Part shown: piece by piece, positions 1-5,792 of the stretch | How the letters are laid out: the number at the start of each line of letters is the position of its first letter | Position numbering within the stretch: position 1 is the stretch's first letter | Source: Candidatus Nitrosopumilus sp. | Lineage (GTDB): Archaea > Thermoproteota > Nitrososphaeria > Nitrososphaerales > Nitrosopumilaceae | Direction of reading: 5' to 3' | Length of the DNA stretch: 7,791 nucleotides | NCBI GenBank assembly: GCA_013002265.1 | Contig: JABDKK010000147.1 | Coordinates: 1-7,791, forward strand | Program-made: the position numbers and the translations under genes | The notes under the pieces: generated by a model | What the model saw: only the letters and a program-made list of their open reading frames with translations | Database searches by the model: none | What the model was told of the DNA's origin: nothing

Positions 1-269
1 GTGGAACTCTAATCAACGAAAGTATTTCTACATCTGCTGGTTCAGAGCATGGACAACTGTTAAGACCAAAAGAAATAAGGCGGATGGTAAAAGAAATAGG
101 AAGAATTCCTGCTGAAAGAAACACACAGTATAAAATTCTCAAAAAGTTTGACAATGATAACGAACTAGAGGAAGAATTAGACAAAGTTACTGACGCATCC
201 AAGTTTGGGTCCTATGTAGAATTAATTAAAATTAATAAATTCAAGTATTCAAATCCTAGGAGAGAGTAA
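1..269 (+). CDS. cofH: CofH, F420 (FO) synthase subunit 2, C-terminal end only
   Basis: The reading frame is open from base 3 and ends at TAA 267-269; the 5' part lies outside the window, leaving about 88 residues. CofH is a radical-SAM enzyme that joins tyrosine to 5-amino-6-ribitylaminouracil; with CofG it makes FO, the deazaflavin core of coenzyme F420. What identifies it is the family's C-terminal signature: GTLINESIS, then AGSEHGQ, then a PxEIRRMVKEIGRIPAERNTQY stretch (split here as P-x-E-I, GRIPAERNTQY). The AG-x-x-HGQ form fits CofH better than the related menaquinone enzymes MqnC/MqnE. The radical-SAM cysteines would be upstream and cannot be seen. After the signature comes a charged tail of about 45 residues that I do not recognise. 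The TAA directly abuts the start codon of the TldE-type gene, so the two are very likely one operon. Confidence 0.82.
   Translation, partial: GTLINESISTSAGSEHGQLLRPKEIRRMVKEIGRIPAERNTQYKILKKFDNDNELEEELDKVTDASKFGSYVELIKINKFKYSNPRRE
259..262 (+). promoter_or_regulatory. Shine-Dalgarno for the TTG-started TldE gene
   Basis: GGAG lies 7 bases before a TTG codon at 270-272 and inside the last codons of cofH. It is the main reason for accepting a TTG start immediately after the cofH stop: a good ribosome binding site at the right distance, used inside an operon where the leaderless mode is not available. Confidence 0.6.
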
Positions 270-1625
270 TTGTCGGCCTTAGAAAAGGCTTTAAAATATT
301 CAAAAAAAACAGGAATTGACGAATCCGAAATTGTTTTAATTAAAAAAAAGATAACAACGGTAAGAATTACAGATTCTGAAATTGCTGAAATAAAACAAAA
401 TTATGATGAGAGTTACGGAGTTAGACTAATCCACAATAAAAAAATCATTTCTTTACAAACAACAAACAAAAGAGAAATAGAAAAAACAATTGGTGATGCA
501 TTTTTATCAATAAAGAAAATAAAACCAAGAGAATTTTGGAAAGAATTACCAGATAAAATAGATTCCAAAAAAATCAAAGGAACGTATGATAAAAATATAG
601 AATTTATTTCGGGTAAGGAAGCAACAGATATAGCACAAAATATGATAAATTCTGCTAAAAACAGTAAAATAAAAGCGATAACGGGATCACTGAATATCGT
701 TCATGACGATTTTGAGTTGGAAAATTCTAATGGATTAAATTTTAAAGACAAGGCAACATATGTTTCAGGAATAATAAATGCCGAATCAGATGACAGTATC
801 CCAGTATCAGGAATTGGACATTCCTGTTGTAGAACATTAGCAAATTTTTCACCACAACAAATTGGCGAAGATGCAAAAACAATGTGTTTAGAGTCAATTA
901 ACCCAAAAAGAATAACCTCCGGAAAATACGATATTATTTTTGAGCCATATTCAGTTGGAGAACTTTTATCATTTGTTTTAACATCAAACTTCAATATGAA
1001 AACATTTTCAGAAAAGAAAAGCTGTTTTTCAAATAATTTGAATAAGAGTATTGCAGTAGATGAATTGACAGTAAGTGATGACCCACATATTCCAGAAGGC
1101 ATAGGAACAAAGGCAGTAGATGATGAAGGGATAAAAACAGAAAAAATTAGTTACATAGATAAAGGAATTTTTAAAAATACTTTTTCAAATCTTTTTGATA
1201 GTTTCAAAGAAGAAAAACATTCTACAGGAAACGCATGTAGGCCAGGGTCACCTATGGGAAGAAGTTCAGATCCCATTCCAATTGCAGCCCCACATAATAT
1301 CAAAATATCAAAAGGGGACTGGACACAAGAGGAATTAGTCAAAGATACAAAACAAGGATTGCTTGTAGGTAGACTGTGGTATACATATGCTGTAAATCCC
1401 ATCAAAGGGGATTTTTCATGTACGGCAAGAAGTGGAATAAGAATAGTAGAGGATGGAGAGATTAAAAGTGCAGGAAGACCATTTAGAATAATACACAATC
1501 TTCCAATAATGTTAAAAAATATTTCAGGAATATGCAATAATCAAACCAGGGTTATTCAATGGGCATCGCTCCCATCACTTGCACCATCAGTCAGAGTCCA
1601 AAAAATTTCAGTAAATTCAATCTAA
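270..1625 (+). CDS. TldE/PmbA-type metalloprotease-like subunit
   Basis: This 451-residue protein matches the usual length of TldE/PmbA. TldD and TldE form a heterodimer that proteolytically matures or degrades small peptides in the cytoplasm; TldD carries the zinc HExxxH site and TldE does not. Here the region where TldD has that site reads GKYDIIFEPYSVGELLSF (about 218-235) with no HExxxH, so it is called TldE-like. Supporting family blocks are ALEKALKYSKK at the N-terminus, VDDEG at 283-287, TGNACR at 319-324, and the C-terminal Y-x-x-NPIKGDFSC (373-384) followed by GIRIVEDGEI. The TTG start at 270 has a GGAG site and places the N-terminus where the family begins. The partner TldD is not in the window. 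A cysteine pair at 186-187 plus C206, C252, C323 and C384 are visible, with no assigned role. It ends 12 bases before the convergent antiporter gene. The exact substrate is unknown. Confidence 0.85.
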   Translation: MSALEKALKYSKKTGIDESEIVLIKKKITTVRITDSEIAEIKQNYDESYGVRLIHNKKIISLQTTNKREIEKTIGDAFLSIKKIKPREFWKELPDKIDSKKIKGTYDKNIEFISGKEATDIAQNMINSAKNSKIKAITGSLNIVHDDFELENSNGLNFKDKATYVSGIINAESDDSIPVSGIGHSCCRTLANFSPQQIGEDAKTMCLESINPKRITSGKYDIIFEPYSVGELLSFVLTSNFNMKTFSEKKSCFSNNLNKSIAVDELTVSDDPHIPEGIGTKAVDDEGIKTEKISYIDKGIFKNTFSNLFDSFKEEKHSTGNACRPGSPMGRSSDPIPIAAPHNIKISKGDWTQEELVKDTKQGLLVGRLWYTYAVNPIKGDFSCTARSGIRIVEDGEIKSAGRPFRIIHNLPIMLKNISGICNNQTRVIQWASLPSLAPSVRVQKISVNSI

Positions 1626-1637
1626 ATTTGGCATAAA

Positions 1638-2573
1638 TTAATTGAAAAACATGACTATAAGATATGCAACATAACCGGAAGCAAGACACACACCCATTAC
1701 TCTATTAATAACTCCAGTTTTGAGTGCAATAAATAATGAAATGCTAAAAATTATCATAACAGCATAGTCTAGATAAACATCAGGACTAATCATCACACCA
1801 CCCAGAGCAGCACCAACACCCATTATCATCAAAATATTGTAAACATTACTTCCAACAATATTACCAACTCCAATGTCATTTTGGCCTTTCTTAATTGCAA
1901 TCAACGAAGTGATTAATTCTGGAAGGGAAGTGCCAATAGCAATGACAGTCAATCCAATAATTTTTTCAGATAATCCAAATTCTTTTGCCAATATTACAGC
2001 ATTGTCAACAGTAAGAATTGCACCAACATACAACAAAGTAATTCCAATTCCAATTAACCCTATTGCTTTTAGATAGACATTGTTTTTTTCAGGAATTGGA
2101 TTTTCATCCTTTTGTTCTCTATTTTTCATTGCGTCCTTTATTGTATAAAATGCAAAAACACCCAGTCCAGCTAAGAGCAGCATTCCATCATATTGTGTAA
2201 GTTCACCATCAATTGAAATTAAAACTAGCAAAAATGAAACAGCCAACATGATAGGTATTTCTTTTCGTAAAAGAGATTTACTTACTGCTATTGGCACTAT
2301 CATTGCAGCAACACCAATAACCATTCCAACATTTGCAATATTACTTCCAATTATATTGCCCAAAATTATTGCGCCATGTTCTCCAGCTGCCGCAACACTT
2401 GCCGCTAGTTCAGGAGTAGAGGTTCCATATGCAACAATGGTCATTCCAATTACAAGATTACTTATTCTGAATTTCTTTGCAATAGAAATTCCACCACTCA
2501 CTAACCAATTTCCACCAAAACACAGCATTACCAATCCAACAATAGTCATTATGGCGCTAAGAAGAACATCCAC
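1638..2573 (-). CDS. CaCA-family Ca2+/cation (Na+) antiporter, NCX_Mj-like
   Basis: This 311-residue, highly hydrophobic protein has about ten membrane helices and the two inverted alpha repeats that define the Ca2+/cation antiporter superfamily. Repeat 1 has GTSTPE at 50-55 and GNIIGSNIAN at 72-81; repeat 2 has GTSLPE at 214-219 and GNIVGSNVYN at 237-246. Glu55 and Glu219 match the two ion-coordinating glutamates of the Methanocaldococcus exchanger NCX_Mj, and Asn81 matches its Asn81. The position of Asp240 of NCX_Mj is Asn246 here. A charged cytoplasmic loop (about 149-165, KNREQKDENPIPEKNN) separates the halves. The likely role is Ca2+ extrusion at the plasma membrane driven by Na+ (or H+) entry; the ion specificity cannot be decided from sequence. 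The start is GTG at 2571-2573, supported by a TATA box 26 bases upstream and no room for a leader. It is transcribed alone and faces the TldE gene. Confidence 0.9.
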   Translation of the reverse strand: MDVLLSAIMTIVGLVMLCFGGNWLVSGGISIAKKFRISNLVIGMTIVAYGTSTPELAASVAAAGEHGAIILGNIIGSNIANVGMVIGVAAMIVPIAVSKSLLRKEIPIMLAVSFLLVLISIDGELTQYDGMLLLAGLGVFAFYTIKDAMKNREQKDENPIPEKNNVYLKAIGLIGIGITLLYVGAILTVDNAVILAKEFGLSEKIIGLTVIAIGTSLPELITSLIAIKKGQNDIGVGNIVGSNVYNILMIMGVGAALGGVMISPDVYLDYAVMIIFSISLFIALKTGVINRVMGVCLASGYVAYLIVMFFN

Positions 2574-2596
2574 AGTATAATCTAAAAGATTGATTG

Positions 2597-2602
2597 TTTA
2601 AA
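2597..2602 (-). promoter_or_regulatory. TATA box of the antiporter gene
   Basis: TTTAAA on the minus strand is centred 26-27 bases upstream of the GTG at 2573. That is the usual distance from an archaeal TATA box to the transcription start, so the mRNA probably begins at or next to the start codon (leaderless), which supports the GTG start. Confidence 0.55.
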
Positions 2603-2695
2603 TGGAGATGATTTACTAAAAATTCACAAACATACCAATTCAATTTAGTGAGAAATAATCCAATATAGGCACCACTATTTTAAGAAAGTTTTTGT

Positions 2696-2703
2696 TAAAA
2701 ATC
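2696..2703 (-). terminator. Possible T-tract terminator after the amt operon
   Basis: On the minus strand GATTTTTA begins 15 bases past the stop codon of the roadblock-like gene. Archaeal termination often needs only a short U-rich tract. The region is AT-rich throughout and there is no clear hairpin, so this is only a candidate. The rest of the 144-base gap (2574-2717) holds the antiporter promoter and nothing else recognisable. Confidence 0.25.
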
Positions 2704-2717
2704 ATTTATTTAGATTT

Positions 2718-3080
2718 TTATTCAGAATCTAATTTCAAATGAACATAGTCAATTATTTTAAAATAGTCTGCACGAGGCTCAGTGCTAATAAGAAACAATT
2801 CACTTGAGTTGATTGGAATGGTAATCATTGTTACTTTTTCATATTCGGTAATAGAAGATCTTTCCTTTCCTATTTTGTAGGCTAAATTGGTATAAAGTTC
2901 TCTTTTTTGTATCGCATAATGTATCGACATGCTAACTTGATCACCAGACAACATCTGCTCAACATTGTCTTTTGGCCCGCCTGCAACAATTTCTCCTTTG
3001 ATATTTGCAATACCTGCAAATCTCACTTGAGGATCTAATTCTAGAACTTGTTTAGTCAGTTCATTGTAATTTAATGTCAA
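2718..3080 (-). CDS. Small roadblock/LC7-like protein coupled to Amt
   Basis: A soluble protein of 120 residues with no membrane segment or signal peptide. An amphipathic N-terminal helix (NYNELTKQVLELDP) is followed by a strand-turn-strand block VRFAGIANIKGEIVAGG (19-35), a central helix (about 37-60), another helix, then the strands VTMITIPI and ELFLISTEP (83-102), and a last helix (103-117). This order resembles the roadblock/LC7-profilin fold used in archaeal regulatory and GTPase-partner proteins. I recall similar uncharacterised small proteins (possibly the DUF6659 family) in Nitrosopumilus, but the family assignment is not certain. The start codon is TTG at 3078-3080, overlapping the amt stop codon (TTGA), and no ATG fits the frame, so translation is probably coupled to amt. 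The coupling suggests a regulator or accessory factor of ammonium uptake; this is inference. Confidence 0.7.
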   Translation of the reverse strand: MTLNYNELTKQVLELDPQVRFAGIANIKGEIVAGGPKDNVEQMLSGDQVSMSIHYAIQKRELYTNLAYKIGKERSSITEYEKVTMITIPINSSELFLISTEPRADYFKIIDYVHLKLDSE

Positions 3081-4405
3081 TTTTTTGTACCAGAAGGTTT
3101 TTTCTTACGGAATATTTCATCCTTTTCCTTCAAATCATCAGTATATTCGTCCATATCTAGCATGAATTCCTCTTCATCAGAATATGCAGACTCTGCATGC
3201 TCACTAATATCTAATCCAACATCTTCAACTTCTGGCGAAACTCTAATTCCAATCAAATGTTTAAGCACTTGTAATATGACCCAAGTTCCACCAAATCCCA
3301 TTGCAGCTGCAACACCTACACCAACAGCTTGAATCCACAACTGATCTGGATTTCCAAATAGTAATCCATCTACACCGCCAGGATTTATTGCAGTGCTGGC
3401 AAATATTCCAATTGCCAATGCGCCAACTATTCCTGCAACACCGTGAACAGAGCTGACATCAAGTGCATCATCAATCTTTAATTTTTCTTTAAACAAGACA
3501 ACACCTGAATATGAAATTACACCGATTGCAATTCCTATAACAAAAGCATGTTCAGCACTAACAAATCCAGATGCAGGAGTGATTCCGGCAAGTCCTGCAA
3601 TTGCACCATTAATGGTAGCTACAACGGAAGGTTTACCTGTTCGGATCCAAGAAAGACCGGCCCAAATTAAAGCAGAAACTGATGATGCCATATGAGTTAC
3701 AATTACGGTGTTTCCTGCAACGCCACCTGAAGCAGATAATGCACTACCTGCATTGAAACCAAACCATCCAAGCCATAACAAAGAAGAGCCAAGAACTGCA
3801 AGAGGAATACTGTGTGGAATCATTATAGCTGGACCATAGTGTCTTCTCTTTCCAAGAACCAATGCAGCAGCTAAAGCTGCCATTCCAACACTAGTGTGAA
3901 TGACTATACCGCCAGCAAAGTCCACAACACCAAGTTCAGCTAACCATCCACCTCCCCAGACCCAATGAACCAATGGATAATAGATTAGCATAGACCATGC
4001 AGCAATAAATATGATAAAGGAGCTAAACTTCATTCTTTCAGCAATTGTTCCAGTAAGTAACAGAGGAGTAATTGCTGCAAACATCAATTGGAATTTTACA
4101 AAGAGCACGCCAGGAATTGTTGGAGCATATTGCTCTAATGGCGCATCAGATGGGACACCTTTCAAAAATACCCAGTCCATATTTCCAACTAGTCCCTGTG
4201 TTGAAGGGCCAAATGACAAACTAAATCCAAATACAAACCACATTACGCTTAACAATGCCAAACCAAAGAATATCTGCATGAAAATTGATGCAGCATTCTT
4301 TTTTCTTAACAAACCAGACTCAAAAAGGCCCAAAGCAGGGATCATCAAAAGAACAAGACTTCCAGCCACAAGCATCCATGCTGTATCCCCAGAGTCCAGA
4401 ACCAT
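3077..4405 (-). CDS. amt: Amt-family ammonium transporter
   Basis: A protein of 442 residues with about 11 membrane helices, the usual size for Amt/AmtB. It moves ammonium/ammonia across the plasma membrane, supplying nitrogen for assimilation and, in an ammonia oxidiser, possibly relating to energy metabolism. The twin pore histidines are His170 (DFAGGIVIH) and His321 (VSSVHGVAG). Asp162 matches the conserved Asp160 of E. coli AmtB near the outer binding site. The FQLMFA block (105-110) and WFGFNAGSAL (214-223) are further hallmarks. The cytoplasmic C-terminus has the conserved RVSPEVEDVGLDISEHAESAY motif in two parts (388-399, then EHAESAY 402-408), the part that meets PII proteins, then a strongly acidic stretch and a lysine-rich end. 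The ATG at 4403-4405 fits an archaeal promoter just upstream. It is divergent from a PII gene and overlaps a roadblock-like gene at its 3' end. Confidence 0.96.
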   Translation of the reverse strand: MVLDSGDTAWMLVAGSLVLLMIPALGLFESGLLRKKNAASIFMQIFFGLALLSVMWFVFGFSLSFGPSTQGLVGNMDWVFLKGVPSDAPLEQYAPTIPGVLFVKFQLMFAAITPLLLTGTIAERMKFSSFIIFIAAWSMLIYYPLVHWVWGGGWLAELGVVDFAGGIVIHTSVGMAALAAALVLGKRRHYGPAIMIPHSIPLAVLGSSLLWLGWFGFNAGSALSASGGVAGNTVIVTHMASSVSALIWAGLSWIRTGKPSVVATINGAIAGLAGITPASGFVSAEHAFVIGIAIGVISYSGVVLFKEKLKIDDALDVSSVHGVAGIVGALAIGIFASTAINPGGVDGLLFGNPDQLWIQAVGVGVAAAMGFGGTWVILQVLKHLIGIRVSPEVEDVGLDISEHAESAYSDEEEFMLDMDEYTDDLKEKDEIFRKKKPSGTKN

Positions 4406-4520
4406 AATGAAGAAATTATCTTAAAATTAATAACAATGTCTAAAATTGATGCTCAATTGATTATCATTTGGACATCAAAATCAGAAATTATATTTGTGTA
4501 AATGTCATATGGATTACTAA
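4406..4520. promoter_or_regulatory. Divergent amt / PII promoter region
   Basis: The 115 bases between the two ATG codons carry a promoter for each side. On the minus strand an AT-rich TATA-like element (TTATTAAT, about 4426-4433) sits about 25 bases from the amt ATG. On the plus strand TTATATTT (4488-4495) is centred about 30 bases from the PII ATG, leaving at most a few leader bases. Between them lie the 8-bp palindrome TCAATTGA (4453-4460) and an inverted repeat TTGATG (4446-4451) / CATCAA (4473-4478). These could be sites for a shared regulator, but the arms are short and the DNA is AT-rich. I saw no GGAA-N6-TTCC site of the NrpR type. Confidence 0.5.
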
Positions 4521-4850
4521 ATGCTCAAAGTAGAAGTAATTCTAGGGAATAATGATGTAATGGCAATTAGTGAGGGCCTCAAAGAGATCAAAGTAGGAGG
4601 ACTAACAGTTTCCAAAGTCAGAGGAAGAGGAAAGAATCCAGGACCTGAGATTCACGCCTCAAAAGGAAGTGAAATTTTTGTTCCTCAATTCAGTGATAAA
4701 TACAAACTAGAGGTAATCATTCCAGATACCAAAGAAGATGAAGTAGTCAGCATCATTAAAAAAAATGGCAGAGTAGGAAAAATATTCATATCACAAATTC
4801 TTAGAGCAGTGGATGTCAACACAGATGCTGAAGGCGAAGTGACAATCTAG
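4521..4850 (+). CDS. PII-family nitrogen regulator, GlnK-like, atypical
   Basis: This 109-residue protein has the PII fold pattern: MLKVEVILGNNDV, GLKEIKVGGLTVSKVRGRGK, T-loop, YKLEVIIPD (61-69) and GKIFISQILRAV (86-97). PII proteins are cytoplasmic trimers that sense ATP/ADP and 2-oxoglutarate and dock on Amt, where a basic T-loop residue plugs the pore; Lys48 here stands where GlnK has Arg47. It begins divergently from amt, which supports that partnership. Several family residues differ. The uridylylation tyrosine (Tyr51) is Ile52. The B-loop lacks the G-D-G of TGKIGDGK and is two to three residues shorter, although Lys87 of GK is kept. The two phosphate-contacting arginines 101 and 103 are Asp98 and Asn100. 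Nucleotide binding may therefore be altered. The ATG at 4521 follows a TATA element at the right distance. The 45-residue membrane protein starts directly after its stop. Confidence 0.9.
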   Translation: MLKVEVILGNNDVMAISEGLKEIKVGGLTVSKVRGRGKNPGPEIHASKGSEIFVPQFSDKYKLEVIIPDTKEDEVVSIIKKNGRVGKIFISQILRAVDVNTDAEGEVTI

Positions 4851-4988
4851 ATGAATATAGATTTTCTGCGTAAAAGTAAATTGTTTCATAGGGAAGAGAT
4901 GAAGCCATTAGAAAGAAAAGACTATGTTAAAGTTGCAGCAATTATTGGAATTATAGTTATACCCATACTTGTTGGTTTAGCTGTATGA
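4851..4988 (+). CDS. Small single-helix membrane protein (45 aa) after PII
   Basis: The ATG follows the PII stop codon with no gap, and GAAGTGA at 4836-4842, one change from the ideal GAGGTGA, lies 8 bases upstream. The product is 45 residues. The first 25 are polar and basic (MNIDFLRKSKLFHREEMKPL then ERKDY); residues 26-45 form one hydrophobic helix (VKVAAIIGIIVIPILVGLAV, about 19-20 residues), so it should sit in the membrane with a positively charged cytoplasmic N-terminus. It ends in ATGA, sharing four bases with the next small gene. I do not recognise the family. The coupling to PII and the amt neighbour make an accessory role at the transporter possible, but nothing in the sequence shows it. 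Codon use looks like its neighbours. Confidence 0.6.
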   Translation: MNIDFLRKSKLFHREEMKPLERKDYVKVAAIIGIIVIPILVGLAV

Positions 4989-5077
4989 AAGTATCAAAAA
5001 TCTTCATAGCAAAATTATCACTTGCTGTGGTGGGCATGACATTAATTGGGCTGTATTTGTTTCTGCCAGTAATTTGA
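4985..5077 (+). CDS. Very small membrane protein (30 aa)
   Basis: The ATG overlaps the stop of the 45-residue gene (ATGA at 4985-4988), the classic layout of translational coupling. The product has 30 residues: MKVSKIFIAK, basic, then a hydrophobic helix through LSLAVVGMTLIGLYLFLPVI. A single membrane segment with a positive inside N-terminus fits. It could also be a short uncleaved signal anchor, but there is nothing after the helix to be exported. The function is unknown. Its existence is less certain than that of the preceding gene because of its length; the overlap, and the fact that the whole interval between two larger genes is filled by these two frames, are the evidence. Confidence 0.5.
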   Translation: MKVSKIFIAKLSLAVVGMTLIGLYLFLPVI

Positions 5078-5090
5078 TGATTAAAAATCA
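5078..5090. terminator. Possible shared bidirectional terminator between convergent genes
   Basis: TGATT-AAA-AATCA is a perfect 5-bp inverted repeat lying across the three-base gap between the stop codons of the 30-residue gene and the PII-fusion gene. It could mark the end of both transcripts. The stem is short and AT-rich and no long T-tract follows, so confidence is low. Confidence 0.25.
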
Positions 5091-5662
5091 CCAAAATTAT
5101 TTTCATAAAGCATCGTAGGGTTTTTCAATTGTTTTTCTAATGTAGGAAGATGTTTCATTATACAATAATTAGTAAAATCACTAAAGGATTTTATTCTATA
5201 GTCATCTCTAAGTTTTTCTTTATTTTCTTCATAGACAACTTGTAGTTTATGCAAAGTGAATTTTTGCAAAGGAACAAATCGACTGCGTTTTGGTAATGTA
5301 CGTGGTTTAGTTTTTGGCAACCCAGAAATTTCAAGATCTTGGTTTCCATCAAGAGTTTCCATATCCAGAACTTCTTCCATTTCTGAAACAAAGATCTTCC
5401 CCCCATGATTTGATGACAATCCAGAGCTTTGGGAAATCATTTCAATTACTTTTCTTGCATCCTTATCTGAAACAACCATCTCGATTTTTGCTAGTGGAAT
5501 GGATTGAAGTCCACTAGAACCAACTCTAGATCCTTTTGATTCATCATAAATTTGATTATCGTCTAGATTTCGTTTATCAACAATGTATGTTCCTACAGTA
5601 CTCAAAATGCTTTTAATTGTTGGAAAATTTTTTCTCTTTATCACAGCTTCAATTTTTTTCAT
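5081..5662 (-). CDS. PII-like protein with an added C-terminal domain
   Basis: The product is 193 residues from ATG 5660-5662. Residues 1-104 follow the PII pattern: MKKIEAVIKRKNF, a long loop (about 25-55) in the place of the T-loop, IPLAKIEMVVSDKDARKVIE (55-74) and GGKIFVSEMEEVLDM (87-101). The B-loop is longer than usual, and the two phosphate-contacting arginines of classical PII are Asp100 and Glu102. No tyrosine sits at the Tyr51 place. After a basic proline-rich linker (116-127, KTKPRTLPKR) comes an extra domain: a possible strand (RFVPLQKFT, 128-136) and two predicted helices (137-155; 160-178, SFSDFTNYCIMKHL), an order like ribbon-helix-helix DNA-binding domains; this is inference. 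A GTG at 5672-5674 would add four residues, but the ATG matches the PII N-terminus and lies 25 bases from a TATA box. It may link nitrogen state to transcription or another partner. Confidence 0.75.
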   Translation of the reverse strand: MKKIEAVIKRKNFPTIKSILSTVGTYIVDKRNLDDNQIYDESKGSRVGSSGLQSIPLAKIEMVVSDKDARKVIEMISQSSGLSSNHGGKIFVSEMEEVLDMETLDGNQDLEISGLPKTKPRTLPKRSRFVPLQKFTLHKLQVVYEENKEKLRDDYRIKSFSDFTNYCIMKHLPTLEKQLKNPTMLYENNFGDF

Positions 5663-5683
5663 AAAAAATTTCACAGTAGGGGG

Positions 5684-5690
5684 TTATTTA
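5684..5690 (-). promoter_or_regulatory. TATA box of the PII-fusion gene
   Basis: TAAATAA on the minus strand is centred about 25 bases before the ATG at 5662 and only 13 before the alternative GTG at 5674. The spacing favours the ATG with a leaderless transcript. Confidence 0.5.
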
Positions 5691-5792
5691 TGAGAATTGT
5701 TTATTTTCAAAGATTTAGTCAAAAATCATGTTATTTGATCGCTTAATTCTTGCCAGAAACAAGATCTAGGGGCAAAAAAAGCAGCTACAGTA

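Noticed and set aside
701..1537. Minus-strand open frames of 133 and 128 residues inside the TldE gene
   Set aside because: They lie wholly inside a gene with clear family motifs on the other strand and have no recognisable protein pattern or promoter.
270..1625. Reading the TldE-type gene as the catalytic TldD
   Set aside because: No HExxxH zinc motif is present anywhere in the 451 residues.
4011..4424. Plus-strand open frame of 137 residues opposite amt
   Set aside because: It is the reverse image of the amt 5' half, whose membrane helices and Amt motifs are unmistakable; composition is typical of antisense frames.
5663..5674. GTG start at 5674 for the PII-fusion gene
   Set aside because: It adds MKFF before the family-typical MKKIEAVIK and lies only about 13 bases from the TATA box, whereas the ATG at 5662 is about 25 bases away.
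5748..5775. Short inverted repeats TCTTG/CAAGA and TTGCC/GGCAA in the regulator spacer
   Set aside because: Five-base arms with unmatched spacing are expected by chance in a spacer of this length.
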